From JAAUQA01 sp036351435 (GTDB taxonomy: Bacteria > Pseudomonadota > Gammaproteobacteria > Competibacterales > Competibacteraceae), in assembly GCA_036351435.1 (NCBI GenBank), contig JAZBPA010000151.1:1-25895 (forward strand): a stretch of 25,895 bases of DNA, read 5' to 3'. Positions 15,104 through 22,790 of this stretch are shown here, piece by piece (the stretch's first letter is position 1; every line of letters starts with the position of its first letter). The notes beneath the pieces were generated by a model that ran no database searches, had not been told where the DNA came from, and saw only the letters and a list, made by a program, of their open reading frames with translations. The translations under genes and the position numbers were made by a program.

Positions 15104-17215
15104 TTAAAAATGGGCTTGTGCCTTGCGTATCTGTACCATCTTCTCCGAGGCCGCTAATGCTTGACCTAGCGTATGAACACCCCGAGCTTCCAGCAGATCC
15201 AGCAATTTGACAAATATCTCGGCAGTGACCAGGGTATCACCCATTGCGGTATGCCGTCCGTACACATCAACCCCTAAGCGTTCGGCTATCGCGTCCAAAG
15301 TGTGCTGGCCGGTATGGTCATGCAAAAATCCCGATAATAACAAGGTATCCAAAACCGGATTGGGAAATAGCACGCCGGTAGTCTGTTCCTTGAGTCGTAG
15401 CAATTTCATGTCGAAGGCGGCATTGTGGGCAACCAGTATCGTTTTATCTCCGCCCACAAAAGTTTTAAATTGCGGCAAAATTTCCTGGATATCCGGTTGA
15501 TTTTTAACAGCATCGTCGGTGATGCCGTGAAAACGGATCGACGCTCTGGGAATCCCTCTGCCTGGATTGACCAGCCGATCAAATATTTCACCGGTCAAAA
15601 TCCGTCGATTGACTACCCGCACCCCGGCAATTTGAATGATTTCATCGCCCTTGGAAGGTTCAAGACCGGTAGTTTCCGTATCAAAGATGACATAATCCAA
15701 ATTGGCTAGCGGTTGGTCCGCCAATTCGCCGAACGCCGCGGTATCGCGGACCAGCGAAAAATCGTACAACTCAGGGCGTTCCGGCAAGATCTGTTCAGTT
15801 TGCCATTGTCGTTTAGAGGAAGGCAGCGGTACGCGCAATAGGGCGTGTCCGGTGCGCCGATAGGGTTGGCTCCAGAGTTCACTGTTGTGGCGGTTCAATA
15901 CCTGTTCTACAGTGGCTGCACCAACCAGGTCCTGTACAGTCTGCTGCAAGTGGTACTCTATGGTCTGTGCTGGCACCGGCAGTCCTTCCCAAATGATATC
16001 CAGATAAATCCGCCGGTTGCCCAGCAGGCATTCAATCTCAAAGCGATTGCTGCCTGTATCAATTTGCAATTGTTTAATTAAATGCTGCAACAACAACATG
16101 ACCGAGTGGTTATCCACGTGCAGCCATAGTGGTGTGCCGATGTAGCGAACCTCGGGGCCTTCGTGGTGTTGCAAATAATGACTTACGCTCCCCACGAGAT
16201 CGGTGGAATAAACGTCGTTCATCGGCCATTGGGTTGCCGCCAGACTGCGTAGGTCTTGCGCCATCGCCTGCAATCGTTGGCTCAGGGTCTCGCTTTCAGC
16301 AACGATAACCCGCTGAAACACATCGCGTTGCGCTGGATCCATATCGGTGAAATGAGTAATGTTTTCTGCAGCTGCCCGCAGGTTCGCCAACGGTTGGCGC
16401 AGTTCCTGAGCAGACGAACGAAGGAGCGGGTATTCGCTATTGGCCTGTTCGATTTGATTGGTGATGTCGCGAAAAGTGATGACGAAAGCGGATTTCAGCT
16501 CCGAAGTTGCTGGGAGCAGACTCATTCGACACAGTAAGGTGGCTTTTTTATCAACGGTGGCGCAGACAAATTCGGCATCGCTGGTGAAAGAATGGGATTT
16601 TTCGTTGCCCTGTTGCCGATACCGCAGAAATTCCAGCGTATCCTCGATAGGTGCGCGGGTCCATAACTCGTAAATAGAGCGCCCTAAGCCAAGCACCTCG
16701 CGATTAGGTAGCAGTTTCAGCGCAGCAGGGTTGTAGAGCAAGATGCGCCCCGCTGTATCACAAACCAATACACCTTCGGAGATCTCTCGCAAGACAATCT
16801 CCAAGCGGGATTTTTGCTCTTCGGCTTCGCGGCTCCCCATCGCCATGGCGACCGCCACCTCAGAACGCGCCTTATGCAAGGCCTCGCCAAGTGCGGATAG
16901 CGTTTCGGGAAAGTGCCCCAATAGCGTAAAACCGGGAATTTCTAACGCATGGCCAGGATTGCTGCTGGTCATGATTTGCGCGCCGCGCAGCAACGCGCCC
17001 AGTGGCATGAAACAGGCCCAGTCGACGAGCGTCCATACCAGGACAATACTCGTGAGTAACAGCAACCCGCCGAACAACGCAAACAGTACGGCCTGAAAAT
17101 GTAATCGGGTATCTGGCACAAAATTCGGGAGTTGCCAAATGGTTATCCCGACCAATGCGCCTAACAACACCAGCGGGATCAGCGCCAGTAACCAGAATGT
17201 GACCCGATTGCTCAT
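15104..17215 (-). CDS. Membrane PAS/pseudo-histidine-kinase fused to DEDDh (DnaQ-like) 3'-5' exonuclease
   Basis: The 703-residue protein begins with two transmembrane helices (about 7-29 and 40-66). A PAS-like domain follows (about 130-250; VCDTAGRILLYNPAALKLL). A dimerisation helix reads SSAQELRQPLANLRAAAE, where the normal H-box histidine is Q270. The ATPase-like region (about 335-470) lacks recognisable N, G1 and G2 boxes, so kinase activity is unlikely. Residues 505-700 are a DEDDh exonuclease with every catalytic residue: D512 and E514 (FDTETTGL), D602 (HNAAFDMKLL), H655 and D660 (HTAMGDT). This fold removes 3' nucleotides from DNA or RNA. The gene lies 27 bp after a response regulator and 30 bp before the CbrX-like gene. 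The likely picture is a signal-responsive, membrane-tethered exonuclease; its substrate is unknown. Confidence 0.9.
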   Translation of the reverse strand: MSNRVTFWLLALIPLVLLGALVGITIWQLPNFVPDTRLHFQAVLFALFGGLLLLTSIVLVWTLVDWACFMPLGALLRGAQIMTSSNPGHALEIPGFTLLGHFPETLSALGEALHKARSEVAVAMAMGSREAEEQKSRLEIVLREISEGVLVCDTAGRILLYNPAALKLLPNREVLGLGRSIYELWTRAPIEDTLEFLRYRQQGNEKSHSFTSDAEFVCATVDKKATLLCRMSLLPATSELKSAFVITFRDITNQIEQANSEYPLLRSSAQELRQPLANLRAAAENITHFTDMDPAQRDVFQRVIVAESETLSQRLQAMAQDLRSLAATQWPMNDVYSTDLVGSVSHYLQHHEGPEVRYIGTPLWLHVDNHSVMLLLQHLIKQLQIDTGSNRFEIECLLGNRRIYLDIIWEGLPVPAQTIEYHLQQTVQDLVGAATVEQVLNRHNSELWSQPYRRTGHALLRVPLPSSKRQWQTEQILPERPELYDFSLVRDTAAFGELADQPLANLDYVIFDTETTGLEPSKGDEIIQIAGVRVVNRRILTGEIFDRLVNPGRGIPRASIRFHGITDDAVKNQPDIQEILPQFKTFVGGDKTILVAHNAAFDMKLLRLKEQTTGVLFPNPVLDTLLLSGFLHDHTGQHTLDAIAERLGVDVYGRHTAMGDTLVTAEIFVKLLDLLEARGVHTLGQALAASEKMVQIRKAQAHF

Positions 17216-17242
17216 AGCGAGGCTGACGCTTACCTGAAGACT

Positions 17243-17626
17243 CTAGAGAGCGCTCGGACCTTCAGCGAGTAATTCTTTCACCCTCTCCACGACTTCTTGA
17301 GTCGCAAACGGTTTGGTAATGTAATCATCAGCACCTAGAGCCAAGCCTTTCTCGCGCTCTACATCCCGTCCTTTAGCGGTCAACATGATAATTTTCAACC
17401 CTTGCCAAGTCGGATTTTCGCGGACCGCTTGACAGACTTCATAACCGTTTTTACGCGGCATCATGACATCCAATAACACAAGGTCAGGACAGTCCTCTGC
17501 GATGATATCCAAAGCTGCAGCACCATCCGCTGCCGTGCGGACCTGGAAGCCGGCTTGTTTCATCAAAAATTCCAGCGACAGAACGATATTGGGTTCATCG
17601 TCTACTATCAGAATCTTATTGGTCAT
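17243..17626 (-). CDS. Single-domain (CheY-like) response regulator
   Basis: The 127-residue receiver domain has no output domain. Acidic pocket D9/D10, phosphorylated D53 (LVLLDVMMPRKNG), T83 (IIMLTAKG) and K105 (YITKPF) are all present. ATG 17626 is chosen because GGGAG lies six bases upstream; the frame continues to 17710 but would overlap the preceding gene. The regulator probably accepts phosphate from the CbrA-like kinase encoded two genes downstream, and must act by protein contact. The neighbouring pseudokinase-exonuclease is an obvious candidate partner, though that is inference from the operon. Confidence 0.93.
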   Translation of the reverse strand: MTNKILIVDDEPNIVLSLEFLMKQAGFQVRTAADGAAALDIIAEDCPDLVLLDVMMPRKNGYEVCQAVRENPTWQGLKIIMLTAKGRDVEREKGLALGADDYITKPFATQEVVERVKELLAEGPSAL

Positions 17627-17666
17627 CGCAACTCCCAAAGCAGGTGAATTTCTGTATTGATTAAGG

Positions 17667-17936
17667 TTATTTTTTATCAACTTGTTCCGAATCGTCCTGC
17701 GCGGGCTCATTGGCCTTGGCGAAGGTGTCCCAGAACGTCTTTTGCCAAACTTCCAGGGGAGTTTGAGTGGATAAAACCGGTTTCATCAAACTCAACGGGT
17801 CAAACCCGGTCACGCCTTTTTTCATATTATCGCGAACCGTTTGGAGAATTTCCTGTTGTAGCGGTTGCACATTAGGCAATCCAAAAAATTCTCGCAACTC
17901 CTGGGCGTTGGCTTCAACGCTAACATTCACTTTCAT
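17667..17936 (-). CDS. DUF6489-family small protein
   Basis: This is an 89-residue acidic, soluble protein. The opening MKVNVSVEANAQELREFFGL followed by PNVQPLQQEIL matches my memory of DUF6489 proteins, which have an amphipathic helical layout and a Trp-containing C-terminus (VWQKTFWDTF). The family function is unknown; some relatives are loosely described as phasin-like. GAGG lies about eight bases before ATG 17936. It is the first gene of the signalling operon, 40 bp ahead of the response regulator. Confidence 0.7.
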   Translation of the reverse strand: MKVNVSVEANAQELREFFGLPNVQPLQQEILQTVRDNMKKGVTGFDPLSLMKPVLSTQTPLEVWQKTFWDTFAKANEPAQDDSEQVDKK

Positions 17937-18180
17937 AGATCATCCTCAATACAGGGGGAAATCGAAGAGTCAGAGTGTTCCCTTGACCAATATGCATAAA
18001 GCATAGCAAGGGTTGTGACACTCTTCTGCTGAGGAATGCGCATTCATGAGGGAATTAAAGGGTTGAACCACGTGCGGTCGCACAGGTTTAAGCGGGAACC
18101 AGAATGTGGTCGGTGAATCGTCCTTGAATGCTGTTCTGCTGTGAGTGATTATGCTCCCGCCTCAATGAGACGGGCAGCAC
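17937..18180. promoter_or_regulatory. Palindrome-rich upstream region of the signalling operon
   Basis: The 244 bp hold several symmetric elements. A three-tier nested inverted repeat runs 17972-18024: AGAGTG/CACTCT, CCCTTG/CAAGGG and TATGC/GCATA. A perfect 12-base palindrome, GAATGCGCATTC, is at 18034-18045. GTGCG/CGCAC lies near 18072-18083. A hairpin at 18153-18178 sits just past the stop of the tail-hub gene and could end its transcript, though no T-run follows. The operon promoter must lie here, but I cannot place -35/-10 boxes with confidence. Confidence 0.5.
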
Positions 18181-19140
18181 TTAAAGTACTTGGTATAACA
18201 AACTCGGCGTTTGCATAACGTTAGTCGTTAGCTCGCCGGCAGCCCAATCCAGATCCCCCGGACGGGATAAGTTAAACAGTTGGCGATAATTATTCTCAGC
18301 GAAATGATGAGCAACCGCATCGACATGATAGATGCCGCCATAACCATCGTCGCCGTCGACTTGCACTGGGCGACCAACTTGCAACACGTGACCGTACTTT
18401 TTGCTATCCAACTCGCCTTCTGCCGTGAGGTACTCAGTGTCATCCCGCATGTTGTGGGAGCGGTGCACCGAGAAGTACCCACAATTCGCATGGGTGCCCG
18501 CGATCATTATGCTGGGTTGGGGTGTGGTAAGTAACCGCGTGGGGCCGAAATAAACACTGCCTGCATTGAAAAGCAATTCGTAACGGTTGGCTTCGGCGCG
18601 TTGGCGCAGGAAATCGAAATCAGAGGCGTCTTGCACCAGGATCTCGTGTTCAGCGCCCCACGCACTATTCGAATCAAGCGTCAATCCATACTTTTCCAGA
18701 ATAGCGGAAACAACCCACCGATCACGAATTTGGCTGTCGCTTTTCCAAACCGTATGGACAGGCTGCTGTTGGAGCGGCCACGATTCATCCTGGCATTCGA
18801 CGACAATTTTGAGATAAGTATTGCGGTGTAGATTCTTTACCCGCAAATTGCCCACAAAACCGCGCATGATTTCTTGTCGTTTCGGTCCGAAATCCGCCTC
18901 AATGTGTATCGTGTCTCCGGCCACGACGGTTCCGGTTCCCTGTAGTAACGACCAAGCATCGGAATCGTCGATGCGAGCTTCCAAGGTTAAGCTAGCGGTG
19001 GCTGTCTGGTTGCTATGCCTAAAAATAGTCCCTGCTTGTAACTGCGAATATAGCGCAATTTCTTCTCGCTTTTCCGAGCCAATACGAATGACGCATCTAA
19101 CCGGTCGTCGTCGGGTATTACCTAATAAATGCAGTGCCAT
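18181..19140 (-). CDS. Orphan phage late control gpD / VgrG-Pvc8-like baseplate hub protein
   Basis: The 319-residue protein resembles the gp27-like hub of contractile tails. It has beta-rich early domains with IEADFGPKRQEIMRGFVGNL. The family segment DASDFDFLRQRAEANRYELL sits at 171-190, followed by VYFGP, and there is a late region with YGHVLQVGRPVQVDGDDG. Such hubs sit at the tail tip in phages, type VI secretion and extracellular injection systems. It lacks the gp5-type OB-fold and spike extension of full VgrG. No tube, sheath or baseplate genes are nearby, so it is either a stranded relic or serves an injection system encoded elsewhere. The start at 19140 is supported by GAGG upstream. 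The reading frame is intact. Confidence 0.75.
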   Translation of the reverse strand: MALHLLGNTRRRPVRCVIRIGSEKREEIALYSQLQAGTIFRHSNQTATASLTLEARIDDSDAWSLLQGTGTVVAGDTIHIEADFGPKRQEIMRGFVGNLRVKNLHRNTYLKIVVECQDESWPLQQQPVHTVWKSDSQIRDRWVVSAILEKYGLTLDSNSAWGAEHEILVQDASDFDFLRQRAEANRYELLFNAGSVYFGPTRLLTTPQPSIMIAGTHANCGYFSVHRSHNMRDDTEYLTAEGELDSKKYGHVLQVGRPVQVDGDDGYGGIYHVDAVAHHFAENNYRQLFNLSRPGDLDWAAGELTTNVMQTPSLLYQVL

Positions 19141-19316
19141 GATGGTACCTCATCACTTGGGCCGGGATCACCGATCCTGTGTCATTAAAGCTTACAGATT
19201 GAAAGCGTTGCTGTGGCTTTTGAGACCGGTAGTTATCTCCTAGAGCCTTGCACCGAAACACCTGAATGAAAGAATAAAGCTATTGATCAACGCTATTTAT
19301 TGACTTGCATCATTCA

Positions 19317-19330
19317 TTGACTTAAATCAA
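19317..19330. promoter_or_regulatory. FNR/Anr-like binding site
   Basis: TTGAC-TTAA-ATCAA matches the FNR/Anr consensus TTGAT-N4-ATCAA at nine of ten positions. It lies in the AT-rich spacer. On the plus strand a CAAAAT box at 19355-19360 would place a start about 43 bp from the site centre, close to class II spacing. On the minus strand TAAATA at 19299-19294 lies toward the tail-hub gene. Chance occurrence in AT-rich DNA is possible. Confidence 0.4.
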
Positions 19331-19607
19331 AAAAAATAGCTTTTTAGCAATAGACAAAATTACGATTACAGCATTTTTCCAAAAAATTAATGGAAATAGT
19401 TATGTTTTTCAGTCGCTTATTATTTTATACGAAGTATTTCTCGACAATGCAGTTATAGAGGTAAGTTAACCCTGCATAGTTCCCGCCCCAGGAAAATTTT
19501 TATCTAATGGACCACAAATATGCTGATTATGCAACAAAATTATTAAAAAGCTGTGATTTCTAGATGACATATTTTTGTTGTTTTTTTGCAATATACTTTT
19601 TGACATT

Positions 19608-19637
19608 AAAAAAGGCGGCTAGTAAGCCGCCTTTTTA
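19608..19637 (-). terminator. Terminator after pntB, usable from both sides
   Basis: GGCGGC (19614-19619) pairs with GCCGCC (19626-19631) around TAGTAA and is flanked by an A-run and a T-run. On the minus strand the stem is followed by six T's, 15 bp past the pntB stop. On the plus strand it ends in five T's, so it could stop transcription from either direction. Confidence 0.9.
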
Positions 19638-19651
19638 TCGTTCTAAAGCGA

Positions 19652-21061
19652 TTACAGCGTCTTAATATGTTGAATTAATTCCGCCGCCACTTTTTGGCCG
19701 TCGCCATAGACCATATTGGTGTTATCCAAGAAGAACAGCTTGTTTTCGATCCCTGAGAATCCAGTACCCTGACCGCGCTTGATCACCAGCACGTTCTTCG
19801 ACTCATCTACATCCAGAATCGGCATACCGTAGATAGGACTACTCTTGTCGGTCTTGGCCGAGGGGTTGACCACGTCATTGGCCCCGATCACCAGAGTCAC
19901 GTCAGTGCTGCCGAAGTCGCTGTTAATTTCCTCCAGGTCGAAAATCTTATCGTAAGGCACACCCGCTTCGGCTAATAGCACATTCATATGGCCGGGCATC
20001 CTGCCTGCTACTGGGTGGATAGCAAATTTCACCTCCACACCGCGTTCCTCTAGCAGTTCGGTCATTTCCCAAATTTTATGCTGGGCTTGAGCCACGGCTA
20101 GCCCATAACCGGGCACAATGACCACTTTGCTGGCGAAGGACATCATCACTGCTGCATCCATCGGCTCCATCGCCTTCATCGCGCCGGTCACTTCTTCCGC
20201 TTCGCCCCCGCCAGTGTCACCGAACGCACCAAACAACACATTGCCGATTGAGCGGTTCATGGCTTTGGCCATCAACTGAGTTAGCAGGGTGCCCGCTGCG
20301 CCTACCACGGTACCCGCGATAATTAACGCCGAGTTTTGGAGCACAAAACCTTCGAATGCCACCGCCAAACCCGTGAAGGCATTGAACAGAGAAATGATTA
20401 CCGGCATGTCAGCGCCGCCGATGGGCACCGCCATCATCGCACCGAACGCCAAAGCCAATACGAAGAACACCAGAATCACACCCATACTAGGATGATCGCT
20501 GAAGGTAATGATTAGGCCGAATAACACCATTAGCACAAATACGGCCGAATTTACTTTCTGTTGGCTGGGAAAGCGAATGACTTTATTCATCAGCCCTTCG
20601 AGCTTGGCGTAGGCTACGCAGGAACCCGAGAAGGACACCGTGCCAATCATCGCGCCCAAGGTTGCTAAAAACACCACAAAAGTTGAGTGATGAGCTACTG
20701 CTTCTGCGGCTTCGCCGGCAACCGGTGCGCCGCTCAATTTGAGTAACTCCACTGCTGCGATAGCACCAGCTGCGCCGCCGCCCATGCCATTATAGATGGC
20801 GATCATTTGTGGCATATCAGTCATGGCGACCCGCTTGCCAGACCACCAGGCTACGCCGCTACCGATGGCAATCGCCACGATCATCAGGAAATAATTACCG
20901 GCAATCTCGGGATGTGCAAAGCTGACCACGGTGGCCAGCACCATGCCGCCACCGGCCCACCAAATACCGCTACGGGCGGTGGTGGGATGGGACATCCGTT
21001 TGAGCCCCAGAATGAATAAAATGGCAGTTAGGAAATAACTAATTTCGATAATGACGCCCAT
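19652..21061 (-). CDS. pntB: NAD(P) transhydrogenase subunit beta
   Basis: This is the membrane and NADPH-binding subunit of the proton-translocating transhydrogenase. The enzyme uses the proton gradient to drive hydride transfer from NADH to NADP+. The 469 residues hold about nine transmembrane helices in the first 290. The NADP-binding domain III follows, with the fingerprint PGYGLAVAQAQHKI and later NDVVNPSAKTD. Length and motifs are typical. It starts 3 bp after the pntAB stop, with AGGGGA as ribosome-binding site inside pntAB. It ends the operon, as a strong terminator follows. Confidence 0.97.
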   Translation of the reverse strand: MGVIIEISYFLTAILFILGLKRMSHPTTARSGIWWAGGGMVLATVVSFAHPEIAGNYFLMIVAIAIGSGVAWWSGKRVAMTDMPQMIAIYNGMGGGAAGAIAAVELLKLSGAPVAGEAAEAVAHHSTFVVFLATLGAMIGTVSFSGSCVAYAKLEGLMNKVIRFPSQQKVNSAVFVLMVLFGLIITFSDHPSMGVILVFFVLALAFGAMMAVPIGGADMPVIISLFNAFTGLAVAFEGFVLQNSALIIAGTVVGAAGTLLTQLMAKAMNRSIGNVLFGAFGDTGGGEAEEVTGAMKAMEPMDAAVMMSFASKVVIVPGYGLAVAQAQHKIWEMTELLEERGVEVKFAIHPVAGRMPGHMNVLLAEAGVPYDKIFDLEEINSDFGSTDVTLVIGANDVVNPSAKTDKSSPIYGMPILDVDESKNVLVIKRGQGTGFSGIENKLFFLDNTNMVYGDGQKVAAELIQHIKTL

Positions 21062-21064
21062 GAA

Positions 21065-21352
21065 TTATTTCCCCTTACTGCTTTTGAACATTTCCAGCAT
21101 CCGTTCAGTGACCACATAGCCACCCACGGCATTACCGGCTCCCAGTAGCACGCCGAGAAAACCGATCGCCTGCTCCAAACCGGTCTCGGCATGGCCCAAA
21201 GCCACCATTGCGCCGACTAAAACAATGCCGTGCACGAAGTTGGAACCGGACATTAACGGAGTATGCAGAATCACCGGTACCCGACTGATAATCTCGTAGC
21301 CAACGAAGCCGGCCAACATGAATACATATAACAGCGCAAAACTTTCAATCAT
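21065..21352 (-). CDS. pntAB: NAD(P) transhydrogenase subunit alpha part 2
   Basis: The 95-residue membrane subunit has three transmembrane helices (IESFALLYVFMLAGFVGYEI, then FVHGIVLVGAMVALG, then AIGFLGVLLGAGNAVGGYVV). It corresponds to the C-terminal membrane part of E. coli PntA. ATG 21352 is chosen: GAGGTG precedes it and the ATGA overlap with the pntAA stop is the usual coupled arrangement. The frame is open to 21400, but that part lies inside pntAA. The split alpha subunit follows the Rhodospirillum-type layout, not the fused enterobacterial one. Confidence 0.95.
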   Translation of the reverse strand: MIESFALLYVFMLAGFVGYEIISRVPVILHTPLMSGSNFVHGIVLVGAMVALGHAETGLEQAIGFLGVLLGAGNAVGGYVVTERMLEMFKSSKGK

Positions 21353-22482
21353 GACGCACCTCGCAAACGTCGACCGGTGGGTTCGTGTTTGACTTCGCAC
21401 TCATGAGTCAACACGCTTTCTTTGATGACCTCATCTTCCCAATCCAGCTTGAGTTCACCTTCTTTGATCATCGGCGAGAGAAAGTTGTAAAGGTTTTTGG
21501 CGTACATCTCTGTGGCATGCACCGGGATCAGGCTAGGAATATTAATCGGTCCATGAATGATCACGTCATGATACTCGTAGGTTTCTCCCGGTTTGGTGAC
21601 TTCGCAGTTGCCGCCTGATTCGGCAGCCAGATCGACGACCACAGCGCCCGGTTTCATCGCTTCCACCATATCCTTGGTGATGATTATGGGCGCATCCCGG
21701 CCTGGTAGTGAGGCGGTGGTGATCACTGCGCTAGCTGCGGCGACATGTTTCGCCAGCACCTCAGCTTGTCGGCGTTTTTCGTCCGCCGTCAAGTCACGGG
21801 CATAACCCCCCTCGCCTTCGGCGCTGACGCCGGTGTCGATGAGCTTCGCTCCCAACGATTCCACCTGCTCTTTGGCGGCGGCACGGATATCGTAGGCTTC
21901 CACCTGAGCACCCAGACGCTTGCACGTGGCAATAGCCTGTAGGCCGGCTACGCCCGCACCCACAACCACTACTTTAGCGGGTCGAATGGTACCGGCCGCC
22001 GTAGTCAGCATAGGGAAAAAGAAACTGGCCAGTTCCGCAGCCATTAACGCCACTTTGTAGCCCGCGATAGAGGCTTGTGAGGATAAGGCGTCCATAGATT
22101 GAGCGCGGGAAATACGCGGCACTAACTCCATTGCAAAACTGGTAATTTTTTTTTCACAAAGTTTGTGCACCATATCAGGGTGCAAATGTGGTTTCAGAAA
22201 GCCCACTAAGACAGTGCCTTCTCGCATCAAATCCAGTTCATCCAAGGTGGGGGGCTGGACTTTGAATACCACATCAGCTTCAGCGTAGAGCGCTGCCGCG
22301 TCGTCGACTAAACGCGCTTTCTCTTCATAGGCCGAATCGATGAAATGGGCGCCTTTCCCGGCCCCTTTTTCCATCAGCACCTCGACTCCCATTTTGGTAA
22401 AACGTTGGGCTGTACTCGGGTCGAGCGCAACCCGGCGTTCGCCCGGAAAGATCTCTTTCGGGACTGCCAAGCGTAAAGGCAT
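21349..22482 (-). CDS. pntAA: NAD(P) transhydrogenase subunit alpha part 1
   Basis: The 377-residue soluble domain I binds NAD(H). It begins with the family-typical MPLRLAVPKEIFPGERRVAL. It carries PRISRAQSMDALSSQ, and the dinucleotide motif VVGAGVAGLQA with G175, G177 and G180. No transmembrane segment is present, in line with the split type. GGGGAG lies about eight bases before ATG 22482. It is the first gene of pntAA-pntAB-pntB. A short hairpin (22507-22528) sits in its leader and may influence expression. Confidence 0.97.
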   Translation of the reverse strand: MPLRLAVPKEIFPGERRVALDPSTAQRFTKMGVEVLMEKGAGKGAHFIDSAYEEKARLVDDAAALYAEADVVFKVQPPTLDELDLMREGTVLVGFLKPHLHPDMVHKLCEKKITSFAMELVPRISRAQSMDALSSQASIAGYKVALMAAELASFFFPMLTTAAGTIRPAKVVVVGAGVAGLQAIATCKRLGAQVEAYDIRAAAKEQVESLGAKLIDTGVSAEGEGGYARDLTADEKRRQAEVLAKHVAAASAVITTASLPGRDAPIIITKDMVEAMKPGAVVVDLAAESGGNCEVTKPGETYEYHDVIIHGPINIPSLIPVHATEMYAKNLYNFLSPMIKEGELKLDWEDEVIKESVLTHECEVKHEPTGRRLRGAS

Positions 22483-22790
22483 GTATCGTTCTCCCCAATT
22501 GCGAAACCCAACTTTCCCCGTGGTTGGGCTGTTTTGAAAAAGTCACCATAACGTAACGACTGATTGTTATTGTTGCCTGAACGCGCACGGGGTATGCGTC
22601 CAGAAACAGTAATAATAACCTATATTTGCGGCATCGCACAAAGAATGGCGCATTATTAATGCTGCTTTGCCAAGGATTCAACCGGTTAGGGAACATCGTT
22701 GCACTGGCGACGTCTTTAATCTGTGGTTCACACGGATGCGAGAAACCATTACATTGCGTAATCAAGCTCTGCAAAGAGGAGGCGACATCC
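22483..22790. promoter_or_regulatory. Divergent intergenic region between pntAA and the HNH gene
   Basis: The 308 bp separate two genes transcribed away from each other, so at least two promoters must lie here. I can point only to a 6-bp hairpin CCCAAC/GTTGGG (22507-22512, 22523-22528) in the pntAA leader, and to AGAGGAGG (22775-22782), the ribosome-binding site of the HNH gene. A frame open from TTG 22626 toward the HNH gene is judged non-coding. Confidence 0.55.

Larger units (their letters stand above)
19141..19651. other. AT-rich 511-bp intergenic region
   Basis: No credible coding frame is present. From about 19260 to 19610 the DNA is much richer in A and T than its surroundings, with repeated A and T tracts. 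It contains an FNR-like site (19317-19330), a second copy of ATTGACTT 18 bp upstream (19299-19306), and at the right end the pntB terminator. Promoter activity toward the tail-hub gene on the minus strand is expected, since that gene starts at 19140. Confidence 0.6.

Noticed and set aside
15104..17215. Calling the gene simply DNA polymerase III epsilon (dnaQ)
   Set aside because: Two membrane helices, a PAS domain and a kinase-like scaffold precede the exonuclease domain, and it sits in a signalling operon. The replicative subunit is a small soluble protein.
19600..19628. Plus-strand promoter from the perfect TTGACA at 19600-19605
   Set aside because: The hexamer 17 bp downstream (TAAGCC) is a poor -10, it falls inside the pntB terminator hairpin, and no plus-strand gene follows.
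22626..22790. N-terminal extension of the HNH protein from TTG 22626
   Set aside because: The extra 55 residues are Cys-rich without pattern and a near-perfect AGGAGG marks ATG 22791 as the start.
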